Assembly (NCBI GenBank): GCA_015179045.1
Contig: WHUZ01000038.1
Span: forward strand, 496,001 to 560,000
Source of the DNA: Kalaharituber pfeilii
Taxonomy: Eukaryota > Ascomycota > Pezizomycetes > Pezizales > Pezizaceae
Reading direction: 5' to 3'
Length of the DNA stretch: 64,000 bases
The notes under the pieces are model-generated. The model did no database searches. It worked only from the letters and a program-made list of their open reading frames with translations, and had not been told where the DNA came from. Below are positions 12,001 through 22,195 of the stretch, one piece after another. The translations under genes and the position numbers were made by a program. The stretch's first letter is position 1. Every line of letters begins with the position of its first letter.

Positions 12001-13370
12001 GTCTTCAAGATTAAACATAGAGCTGATGGATCAATTGAGCGGTATAACGCAAGACTAGTAGTTAAGGGCTTCAGCCAACAACATGGAATTGATTATGACG
12101 AGACCTTCGCACCAGTAACACGGTATGATTCCCTACGACTCGTCATAGCCCTAGCAGCTAGCCTTAACCTCCTACTGGAACAACTTGATATAAAGACAGC
12201 TTTTCTGAATGGTAACCTGGACGAAGAGATCTGGATGCTACCACCACCCGGCATCGGTCTTGAAGGAAAAGTACTTCGTCTAAAAAAGGCATTATATGGT
12301 CTCAAGCAAGCTCCACTGAAATGGTATGAAAAATTAACTTCAGTACTTGCTGACCTAGGGTTCAAACCTCTGCACTTCGATCCATGCGTCTTCGTTTTCT
12401 TTAATGCCAACCGCAGGACAATTCTTGTGGTATACGTTGACGACCTTACCATCAGCGGTATCCGAGCTGATTTAGATCTCTTAATTGAGCATCTTCAGAA
12501 GCCCTTCACGGTAACAGTGAAGGGAAAACTCCAATGGTTATTAGGAATCGAAATTCAACAAAATAGAGAGAGTATTACGCTCAGTCAATCCCAGTACGTC
12601 GAACAAATACTCAAGCGTTTCGGTATGGAATCCTGTCGGCCCGTAACTACTCCTATGGATCCAAAGTTAAAGCTTCAAAAAGCCACCGAAGACGATGAAC
12701 CTGTTGATACAACATTATACCAACAGATTATTGGCTCGCTAATGTATTTAGTCACTGGAACCAGGCCTGACCTCGCATACACTGTCTCTTTTCTCTCTCA
12801 GTTCTCTTCACGACCCCTAAAGCAACACCACGAAGCTGTCAAACGCGTGCTACGGTACCTGTCTGGGACTCGTCAATGGAAACTCTCTTATCCTCGTGGA
12901 AGATCTCTAGTTCTTACTGGTTACGCTGATGCATCTTACGCCTCTTGTCTGGATACTCGTCGCTCATGGTCGGGATATGCGTTTACACTTGGAGACTGCC
13001 TTATTTCCTGGAGATCAGTTAACAAAACTGTGTCTCAGCATCCACTACGGAATCGGAGTATATCGCCCTCTCACTTGCTGTACGTCAAGCCATTTGGTAT
13101 AAACATGGTTTCGAAGAACTCAAATTCGAAATACCTATCCACCTATGGGCTGACTCTACCTCTGCCATCGACATATCTAACAACCCCTCGCACCATCAAA
13201 GAACAAAGCATATAGATGTTCACTATGACATTACCCGTGAGCATTTAGCCGCAGGAGATTTCTCACTCGACTACTTCCCTACAGACACCAACCCCGCTGA
13301 CCTCTGTACAAAGGCTTTGGAACTCGTGAAGCACAATCGTTTTTCTCAACAACTTGGCTGCAACGTCTGA
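9026..13370 (+). pseudogene. Copia Gag-Pol polyprotein, two frameshifts
   Basis: ATG at 9,026 (MSDDCNYSYRFF) is the first good start; the frame is open from about 8,933. Gag has a modified zinc knuckle CSWCKSRG...HTTC. Then come the protease motif LLDTGASHHI, pre-integrase FWHEALGH with CDMC, integrase core HTDVAG and IRSDRGGEYVN, RT motifs TAFLNGN, LYGLKQAP and VVYVDDLTISG, and RNase H ending TESEYIAL and ADSTSA. The frame changes at about 10,830-10,865 inside integrase and again at about 13,035 inside RNase H. The final frame ends in TGA at 13,368-13,370. All catalytic motifs are otherwise present, so the breaks are recent or are sequencing indels. Confidence 0.92.
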
Positions 13371-13377
13371 GAGAGAG

Positions 13378-13709
13378 TGTTGGAATGGTACATCCGTTGC
13401 GCTTATGTTGCAGTTTCCTTTAATAGTAATTCACTCCGTTATCACTTGTTTGTTACTTGATTATTTCATGCATATGAACCATGTCTGGCGCTTATGGTGT
13501 TTCGGTTATATTTATCGTTGACTCACATACCTCTCGGTTGGATTATGTTTCCCTTTCTGTTATGGTTTCGAAGTCACGTTATATCTCACTTTCTGTGTAT
13601 ATAAGCTGGGCATTTCTGCCACTTCTTAATAGATCAGACTCAACGAGCTTGCCTTTCATTCCCTTCGTGAATACAAGCATTTACCAAAAAGACTCCGCTT
13701 ATTGTGATA
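13378..13709 (+). repeat. 3' LTR of Copia element
   Basis: Begins TGTTGGAATGG directly after a purine tract (GAGAGAGAG, the likely plus-strand primer) and ends GCTTATTGTGATA. About 95% identical to the solo LTR at 53,268-53,598. TATA-like TGTATATAAGC at about 13,598. Confidence 0.9.
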
Positions 13710-13896
13710 TAGATAATATTACACTACAAAAGCAAGTAGACTAAACTAGCAAGCAATAGAAATGGAATGCCAAAACGCGTGACCACCCTCTTCTCCCTAC
13801 CACCCCTTTCTCAAAGCCTCCGCCCCTGCCTCTGCGAACATTTGAATCCTGTCAGCTTGATCCTCCTTCGTTGCATGAGATGGATATATATAGAGA

Positions 13897-13956
13897 TTTT
13901 TTTTTTTTTTTTTTTTTTTATCATTACTCGTATGCCGCCCTTCAGGCTATGACGAG
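13897..13956 (-). mobile_element. Ultra-short hairpin retroposon, type B, 60 bp
   Basis: Perfect 15-bp target duplication GGATATATATAGAGA at 13,882-13,896 and 13,957-13,971. On the minus strand it reads CTCGTCATAGCC, TGAA, GGGCGGCATACGAG, TAATGAT and poly(A). The fifth outer pair is T-A (CTCGT/ACGAG) where most relatives have C-G. Copy 3 has the empty site GGATATATATGTATAGAGAG at about 55,522, so the insertion postdates the duplication. Confidence 0.93.
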
Positions 13957-14002
13957 GGATATATATAGAGAGAGAGGCAATGTTTTGGAATAGAACTGGA
14001 GT

Positions 14003-17000
14003 CTAGCGAGGCGATTTCGACCTCCGATGGCGCACCAGGCCTGCACTTACGCTCAGTTTTTGCGCCTGTCCAAGTGAAGGTGTGGTCGGCGAGGGGTTCA
14101 ATTGTGCACCTCGATCATGGAGCAGCTTAGCTATTGAGTGGTACCGTCCGTCAATTGCTAAAGAGAGAGCTGTTCTGCCACGCCTATCCGGTAAGTTAAT
14201 GTCAAGTTCTGGTCGCTGGAGCAACAAGCGGACTCCAGCCTTATGTTCATATTCGGCTGCCCAGGACAATGGTGTTTGGCCGTTTAGATCTGCCATATTG
14301 ACATCGACATCAGCTCGCTCAAGCAACAAGCGGACTACAGCCTCATCTCCACATTCAGCTGCATAGGACAATGGTGTTTGGCCGTATAAATCCGCCATGT
14401 TGACATCGACATCGGCTCGCTCAAGGAACATGCGGACTACAGCCTCATGGTCACCCTCAACTGCCCAGGACAATGGTGTTCGGCCCTTTAAATCCACCAT
14501 ATTGGCATCTACATCAGCTCGCTCAAGCAACAAGCGGACGACAGCCTCATCGCCAAGTGAAGCTGCGTAGTGCAATGGTGTTCGGCCGTATGAATCTGCC
14601 ATATTGACATCAACGACTCGCCTGAGCAACAAGCAGACTACAGCCTTATTTGTATGTTCGGCTGCCCAGGACAATGGTGTTTGGCCGTTTAGATCTGCCA
14701 TATTGACATCGATATCAGCTCGCTCAAGCAACAAGCGGACTACAGCCTCATGGCCACGTTCGGCTACGTAGGACAATGGTGTTCGGCCTTTTGAATCCGC
14801 CATATTGACATCGACATCGGCTCGCTCAAGCAACAAGCGGACTACAGCCGCACCACCACATTCAGCTGCGTAGGACAATGGTGTTCGGTTGTCGTGTCTT
14901 CCTGCCATGTTGACATCGACGTCGGCTCGCTCAACCAACAAGCGGACTACAGCCTCATGTCCATGTGCGGCTGCCCAGGATAATGGTGTTCGGCCGCCGT
15001 TACCTGCCATGTTGACATTGACATCGGCTCGCTCAAGTAACAACCGGACTACAGCCTCATGGCCACGTTCAGCTGCGTAGGACAATGGTGTTCGGCCTTT
15101 TGAATCCGCCATATGGACATTGACATCGGCTCGCTCAAGCAACAAGCGGACTACAGCCGCACCACCACATTCAGCTGCGTAGGACAATGGTGTTCGGTTG
15201 TCGTGTCTTCCTGCCATGTTGACATTGACACCGGCTCGCTCAAGCAACCAGCGGACTATAGCCTCATGTCCATGTGCGGCTGCCCAGGATAATGGTGTTC
15301 GGCCGCCGTCACCTGCCATGTTGACATTGACATCGGCTCGCTCAAGTAACAAGCGGACTACAGCCTCATGGCCACGTTCAGCTGCGTAGGACAATGGCGT
15401 TCGGCCTTTTGAATCCGCTATATTGACATTGACATCGGCTCGCTCAAGCAACAAGCGGACTACAGCCGCACCACCACATTCAGCTGCGTAGGACAATGGT
15501 GTTCGGTTGTCGTGTCTTCCTGCCATGTTGACATTGACATCGGCTAGCTCAAGCAACCAGCGGACTATAGCCTCATGTCCATGTGCGGCTGCCCAGGATA
15601 ATGGTGTTCGGCCGCCGTTACCTGCCATGTTGACATTGACATCGGCTCGCTCAAGTAACAACCGGACTACAGCCTCATGGCCACGTTCAGCTGCGTAGGA
15701 CAATGGTGTTCGGCCTTTTGAATCAGCCATATTGACATTGACATCAGCTCGCTCAAGCAACAAGCGGACTACAGCCGCACCACCACATTCAGCTGCGTAG
15801 GACAATGGTGTTCGGTTGTCGTGTCTTCCTGCCATGTTGACATTGACATTGGCTCGCTCAAGCAACCAGCGGACTATAGCCTCATGTCCATGTGCGGCTG
15901 CCCAGGATAATGGTGTTCGGCCGCCGTCACCTGCCATGTTGACATTGACATCGGCTCGCTCAAGTAACAAGCGGACTACAGCCTCATGGCCACGTGAAGC
16001 TGCGTAGGACAATGGTGTTCGGCCTTTTGAATCCGCCATATTGACATTGACATTGGCTCGCTCAAGCAACAAGCGGACTACAGCCGCACCACCACATTCA
16101 GCTGCGTAAGACAATGGTGTTCGGTTGTCGTGTCTTCCTGCCATGTTGACATTGACATCGGCTCGCTCAAGCAACCAGCGGACTACAGCCTCATGTCCAC
16201 GTGAAGCTGCCAGGGATATTGGTGTTAGGCCGTTTGAATCCGCCATATTGACATCGACATCGGCTCGCTCAAGCAACAAGCGGATTAGAGCCTCATGGTA
16301 AACTTGAACTGCCCAGGACAATGGTGTTCGGCCATTTAGATCCGCCATATTGACATCGATATCAGCTCGCTCAAGTAACAAGCGGACTACAGCCTCATGT
16401 CCACGTGAAGCTGCCAGGGATATTGGTGTTAGGCCGTTTGAATCCGCCATATTGACATCGACATCGGCTCGCTCAAGCAACAAGCGGATTAGAGCCTCAT
16501 GGTAAACTTGAACTGCCCAGGACAATGGTGTTCGGCCATTTAGATCCGCCATATTGACATCGATATCAGCTCGCTCAAGTAACAAGCGGACTACAGCCTC
16601 ATGTCCACGTGAAGCTGCCAGGGATATTGGTGTTAGGCCGTTTGAATCCGCCATATTGACATCGACATCGGCTCGCTCAAGCAACAAGCGGATTAGAGCC
16701 TCATGGCAAACTTGAACTGCCCAGGACAATGGTGTTCGGCCATTTGAATCTGCCATATTGACATCCACATTGGCTCGCTCAAGCAACAAGCGGACTACAG
16801 CCTCATGGCCACGTTCAGCTGCGTAGGATAATGGTGTTCGGTTGTCGTGTCTTCTTGCCATGTTGATATTGACATCGGCTCGCTCAAGCAACAAGCGGAC
16901 TATAGCCTCATGTCCATGTGCAGCTGCCCAGCATAATGGTGTTCGGCGGCCCTTACCTACCATGTTGACATTGACATCGGCTCGCTCAAGTAACAAGCGG

Positions 17001-20000
17001 ACTACAGCCTCATGGCCACGTGAAGCTGCGTAGGACAATGGTGTTCGGCCTTTTGAATCCGCCATATTGACATTGACATTTGCTCGCTTAAGCAATAAGC
17101 GGACTACAGCCGCACTACCACGTTCAGCTGCGTAGGACAATGGTGTTCGGTTGTCATGTCTTCCTGCCATGTTGGCATTGACATCGGCTCGCTCAAGCAA
17201 CCAGCGGACTACAGCCTCATGTCCACGTGAAGCTGCCAGGGATATTGGTGTTAAGCCGTTTGAATCCGCCATATTGACATCGGCATCGGCTCGGTCAAGC
17301 AACAAGCGGACTACAGCCTCATGTCCACGTTCAGCTGCGTGGGACAATGGTGTTCGGTTGCCGTTTCTTCCTGCCATGTTGACATCGACATCGGCTCGCT
17401 CAAGCAACAAGCGGACTACAGCCTCATTGCCAAGTGAAGCTGCCCGGAACAATGGTGTTTTGCCGTCTTTATCCGCCATGTTGGCATTCACATCAGCTCG
17501 CTCAAGCAACAAGCGGACTACAGCGTCATTGCCAAGTGAAGCTGCCAGGGACAATGGCGTTCGTTTGTCGTATCTTTCTGCCCTGTTGACATCGACATCG
17601 GCTTGCTCAAGCAACAAGCGGACTACAGCCTCGTGGCCCTGTGCAGCAGCGTAGTGCAACGCCGTGCTGCCGCAGCTAACTTTTTCATTCGGATCCACAA
17701 TTTCCTTTAGTAGAACACGGAAGATACACTCGACCCCGAACGAGGCGACAGCAGGCAAGCTCACAAATTTGCACTGATAATGGTAACCCCACGGGTCCCA
17801 CCTGCGGAACAAACACTCCAGTTCCATAACAGCTGGGTAGCATTTACGTTGAAGCAGTGTAACAGCAAGGTTGCAAGTGGTTTCATCACACTGCTTTCGC
17901 GCATGATGGCCCCATTGAGAACCTGCGTACTCAAACAAAGCGTAGCCGTCCTCTAGTATCCGATACCTATTAGCTGAACGATAGTTGGTAGTTAGGTCGG
18001 AGAAGTCCAGGTAGGTAATACAGGTCCTTGCAATCAGGTTGTGGCCGGTTGGAAAGTATTTCTCATAGTAGGATTTGAAATAGTCCTGGAGTGTGTAATG
18101 TACTAGACGAACTGTTGACGTTTCATCATCAATTGTCACTAGCCCACAGCAACAGCGCAGTATTATGTTTGCGGAGGGAATGTTGTTGCGATCCAGAGCC
18201 TTATCCCCATCTTTTACCGAGAGTGCATGGCGGAGCTCTATGACTTTCAATGGTCGCTCAGCTAGGTATGTCCACATGAGCGCTCTCATGCCTAGGTCGT
18301 ATCGGGATTGACTCTGTGACTCCCGCATCCTGACTATGGTTCCATCATATGCCGCATGAAGACCCGGAGGAAGACCGTGAAGCGCAAATCTTCTCATAGT
18401 CACAGTTACCTCATCTAAGATCATGTCGATGTGCAAGACCGAGAGCAAGAACCTAGATACAAAAGTTTAGTTATCATGTTCATATAAGGTGTATCACGCT
18501 TCGGAATAGATCATACATTCCCTGTGCTTTCGCTGGCAGCAGCTTCAGTATTTCATTTTTGAGCTCGCTATTCATGGCATCTTCGCCGTTCTCGATGGTG
18601 TCCCTGTCAATGCGGTAGTTGAGGTATGCTTGAATGTCTTCCGCCTGAGCTACTATTCTCAACGTACTGGTATCACATAGGCAGCGATTAACCTGGTCTT
18701 GGACATGTGGACGCGCGGTAAAAAATAAATGCACGTTAAGGTTCGTGGATCGGTTTTCCGAACTGGGAATCTGCGAGTGCAGCATCTCATGTACGGCCTT
18801 CAGGAAGTCAAACCTTGTCTGATCCTGTAGCTCATCAAGTGCATCAAGCAGAATGAAGATCTCATCCAGCTCTGCGCAAAGATGTTTCAGCATCAAAAGT
18901 GCTTTGTCAATAGCTAAACTTTCTCTCTTCTCATAAGCGGATTTGGAGTAATCGTGAATTGACTGGGGTAATTGAGTTCCGGAGGATATAAATTGCAAGA
19001 CTAATTGTTTGACAAAACTGCCAATAATGTGGACCAAATTCTGTTCTCTTCGGTCTCGATAGTCACAGTATAGATATACGTCACTTGTTCGCTGTCTTTT
19101 TGAATTGGCAGAGATATAGTCAATGACAATTGAGCTTTACATACTTCTTCAGCCTCATTGTCCGTGGTGCAGAAATGGTAGATATACTTACGCAATCACA
19201 GTCTTCCCGACCCCTGGCTCACCATAACAGCCCAAAACTTGATTCCTTTCACTCTTTGATCGGCCTTTTATCCATCTTTGAAACTGGTCACTCTGGAGGA
19301 TCCATTTTCCTGTATTCTCTAGCCTACTAGTCTTGATATCCTGATGTCTTTTTTGTGGCTCAAGTGGCGACAACCAGGCAAGAAGTTTTTCCACTAATAG
19401 GAAGCAAGCCGGAAGTTAGCACGTGCAGTGTAGTTCAAGCAAGAATGAAAGAAGAAATTTATGAACTCCATACTATTCATATTTTGCTGTATATTCTGAA
19501 CACCACTCTTGATTTCCTGCAGCTTCGCAGCTAACTTGTCAATTTCCGAGACAAAGCCCAAAACCTCCCTTATGCTGACGCTCATTTTCTTCATCTCAGC
19601 TGCAGCTGCAGTGGATGCATCTTGAAACAATGGTAGCAGAGAGTCGACCTTCTTTTTTTGCTCTGATAGTGCCATCATTACTTCTTCCGAGGTTTGTGAA
19701 AGTAATTCACTATTGAATATTAACTAATATGTTTAGAACAATTTATGGTATGAAACTTACCAATTTGTAATAGTAAGCGAAAACTCGATTATTTGGGCAC
19801 AGTTATGCAAGGTTGAGGATACCTCAAGGTACTCTTGCTTATGAAAAGGCCACTTGAGACGGTCTTTAAAACCGGCGGAGTGAAACTTGGTGAGGGTTGA
19901 GTGTAAATGTTCGATTTTGCCCTTGCAGATACTCATGACGTTGCATAAGATTGAAGTAGGTTGAAAAGTCCCCTTTTTATCCTCCTTTGTCAAAAATGTA

Positions 20001-20167
20001 GTTAGCTGTCGAAGAACATGGCTCAAAGCACTGATCTCCACTAGCAACGTTTGCGCATCCTTCGGGGCAGATTGGACTTGGCTAGTGTATTCCTTGAGGA
20101 TGTTTGTGATCTCGATAGCAAGTGAGAGCAAGCCGGCAATTCCGGTTGCAATTGTGAACGGGTCCAT
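14003..20167 (-). CDS. NACHT-ankyrin NLR-like protein, copy 2 (1,970 aa, five exons)
   Basis: Exons: 20,167-19,761, 19,709-19,474, 19,393-19,192, 19,134-18,517 and 18,452-14,003. The introns are 51-79 bp with GT..AG ends, and all junctions keep frame. Start MDPFTIATGIAGLLSLAIEI is typical of the fungal STAND N-terminal domain (residues 1-135). A short helical linker follows. Walker A GEPGVGKT is at about 272-279, Walker B IFILLDALDEL at about 374-384, and the sensor-like LFFTARPH at about 420. A winged-helix region includes RLVHYTLQDYF. From about residue 750 to the end there are about 35 ankyrin repeats (HEAVVRLLLERADV, GRTPLSYAAERG), many nearly identical. Fungal proteins of this build act as cytosolic non-self or incompatibility receptors. 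That role is inferred from architecture; ligand and effector are unknown. Confidence 0.9.
14880..16140 (-). repeat. 309-bp ankyrin super-repeat array in exon 5
   Basis: The phrase TGTTCGGTTGTCGTGTCTTC recurs at about 14,881, 15,190, 15,499, 15,808 and 16,117, a period of 309 bp or 103 codons (three ankyrin repeats, one lengthened by the HDNRTP insertion). Two more units lie at about 16,838 and 17,147. Identity between units is visibly higher than between the single repeats inside a unit, so super-repeats were amplified or homogenised recently as blocks. Confidence 0.88.
16201..16812 (-). repeat. 204-bp ankyrin double-repeat, three units
   Basis: GTGAAGCTGCCAGGGATATT starts at 16,201, 16,405 and 16,609, an exact 204-bp (68-codon) period encoding two ankyrin repeats. 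Units are almost identical. A second super-repeat type therefore coexists with the 309-bp one in the same gene. Confidence 0.88.
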
Positions 20168-20433
20168 CAATGCAGCGCTGTAGTTAATTTAATAGACCGA
20201 CAATGGTAAGACTGGAATATTGCAAGATCACTGCCGATAGTATCAGGTATCACCGTCGTTGTTAGGTCTATAATTACACAGAGCCTCAAGTTGCCAATGC
20301 ATCAACCCCGCACCAAGAGCCAATCAGCGCGCTCAATACGCACGTCGCGGATATATAGGAATGCAGAAGGGAAAGAAAATACGGAAGAGTCTTTCGGCCT
20401 TTCTCCTATATTATTCACACACTTCATTACTAC
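20168..20433. promoter_or_regulatory. 5' region of NACHT-ankyrin gene, copy 2
   Basis: Upstream of the ATG at 20,167. It is nearly identical to 58,979-59,239 of copy 3. A TATA-like GATATATAGG occurs at about 20,349-20,358. No defined binding sites could be assigned. Confidence 0.4.
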
Positions 20434-21012
20434 CGCTGAAAAGGAGAAAAGAAAAAGAAAAACAAAAAATTAGAAAACCGTCTCCAACGCTGCGCGGAGC
20501 GCTGAATTCGTTAGAGGGCTGGATTCGCGAGCGAGACAAAAATACTCCATCACAGTGCTACTCTCGAGCTTACAGTAAATCCGGTTGAGGTCTGGAAGAG
20601 TATAAATTATACGTTATTATGGTTCCATATTTGAACAAGAATCATACTTGCTATCCCTCGTTTGCGCAACGTAAAACTACTCTGACTAGCGCATAATTAG
20701 TCAGTCATTCCAATACTTTCCAAACGAGCGAGTGAGTACACACCGTCTGTCTATGCCAAGCTGCTGTCGGTTGCAATCTTGAGGGCATGCGCCATCTGTC
20801 CGCCACACTGATACCTCTCTCATAGTCCACGTGGCTGGAGTTACAGAGCGCAGCGCTGCTGGCATTCATGTGACAGGTTTTATAACGTATGGCACCTGAC
20901 TATGCCAGCCGCATTAGGCAGCGAAGGTGGGAGAGTTTGAACGGCAGTAGTGAAGTCGTTGCGCTGGGGGAGGGGACGAATAGTAGAGGAGTTAGGGGAA
21001 TGCATGGAGTTT

Positions 21013-21016
<4 letters not shown>
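20434..21016. repeat. Flank of unit copy 2, part before LINE insertion
   Basis: Equals 1-590 of copy 1. It ends in the target duplication ATGGAGTTTCCTT (21,004-21,016) of the LINE and resumes at 29,051. No gene recognised. Confidence 0.85.
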
Positions 21017-21042
<26 letters not shown>

Positions 21043-21049
<7 letters not shown>

Positions 21050-21082
21050 ATAACCCCGCTTGTAGCACGTGGCCATGGCAGG
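21043..21082 (-). promoter_or_regulatory. 3'-terminal hairpin of the LINE, type A
   Basis: On the minus strand: CCCTGCCATGG, CCACGT, GCTACAAGCGGGG, then TTATGTGATTT and about 28 A. Outer stem CCCTGC/GCGGGG. It is almost identical to the free-standing insert at 52,160-52,221. It is inferred to be the structure the LINE reverse transcriptase recognises at the 3' end of its template. Confidence 0.75.
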
Positions 21083-21136
21083 GTCCCTGGGCAAGCCCTC
21101 ATAGCCCGGAGACAGGCTAAACTAACTCTCTACATA

Positions 21137-21992
21137 TGGTGGAGTGCATCTATAAGGGACCCCCTGTAACCAAAATTACGGACTCAAACTTGAAATTCAA
21201 TTTCATCACCCAACAACATCTGATTAAAATATAAAGACCGAAAATATGTACTATTTCATCTGCTCTACAATCCTTCGCTTTCAAAATTAAAAAAATATAA
21301 AGGCGTTGTTGAGAAATTTGAAATTGAAAATTTTATACTTTGTATGAGAGCCTCTTAAATTGTTACACGCCAAGATTGCTAATTTTACTTAATCAGTATT
21401 AGTGTAATGAGAGAAATTACTATATATAGAAATGATCTACCTATGCAACTCTTCTATGACTCTTATATACACGTTCTGTAAACTTCTTTGTACCACATGA
21501 ACAACCATCTCTATATGCCTCCATAGTTCGTAAAAGATAAGATTAATAGTAATATTAGAAACAGATCTAGGCCTCGTGAATTGTTAGCTGTAAAGCATTA
21601 AAATTATATTCACAATGATTGTGAGAGCCCTCCTTTTCTCTCTGCTATTAGCAGCAGCAAGCAAGCAAGCTGTTCTTTTCTTACTGTTGCGGCCCATTTT
21701 GTCAGCAGTGGACGAAAAGCTAAGTATGCTGTTGGGTATCTGTAGAACTATCCCTTGGTTAATGATTGCAGTTGAAAAGAAGCTATGGATACAATATACT
21801 TACTGACAGGAGCTTAAGCTATCCGAAGTTGAAAAGCTATTTCGCTGTAGAAAATAGTTAGGTCGGGGCGCGGATTGGGTACAATGAGCATGTGCAAAAG
21901 GAGGTGAACACGCGCGACCGGAAGAAAAAACAGTGTATTAGTCAGCAAGCCAGCAAATGTTACAACTGGTCCCTTATAGATGCACTCCACCA
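21137..21992. mobile_element. Non-autonomous TA-flanked inverted-repeat element (Tc1/mariner-pogo type)
   Basis: 25-bp perfect terminal inverted repeats, TGGTGGAGTGCATC...GGGACC at 21,137-21,161 and its complement at 21,968-21,992, both flanked by TA. Imperfect pairing continues inward for about 12 bp. The 800-bp interior is AT-rich, with only a 63-codon ORF and no transposase, so it needs a transposase in trans. It splits the 3'UTR of the LINE. Confidence 0.85.
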
Positions 21993-22195
21993 TACATGGC
22001 CCCCACGCGCCGTCGCCCCCGCTCTCCTAGCTTCTAGAACTTGACCCCGCGCTCTCCTACCTTCTAGAACTTGACCCCAGCGAAGAAATTCTCCAAAACG
22101 TCATACTCCTCCCCATTCTCCGCCTTTCTTTTCCAATCCTTTCCCATGTCGCTCCACCTCTCAAAACCTTCTGGGCGGTTCTCCTGACTTCTGCA

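Larger units (their letters stand above)
8694..13709 (+). mobile_element. Ty1/Copia LTR retrotransposon, 5' LTR truncated
   Basis: Gag-Pol in the order protease, integrase, RT, RNase H marks it as Copia. The 3' LTR is complete (332 bp) but only about 135 bp of the 5' LTR remain. The two LTRs differ at about two positions over the shared part, so insertion or last conversion was fairly recent. The element lies at the junction of paralogous units 1 and 2 and has no visible target duplication. A solo LTR of the same family is at 53,268-53,598. Confidence 0.92.

Noticed and set aside
14889..17654. Ladder of 63-167-codon plus-strand ORFs opposite the ankyrin exon
   Set aside because: Period and sequence follow the ankyrin super-repeat on the other strand; they are antisense shadows with no own start context.
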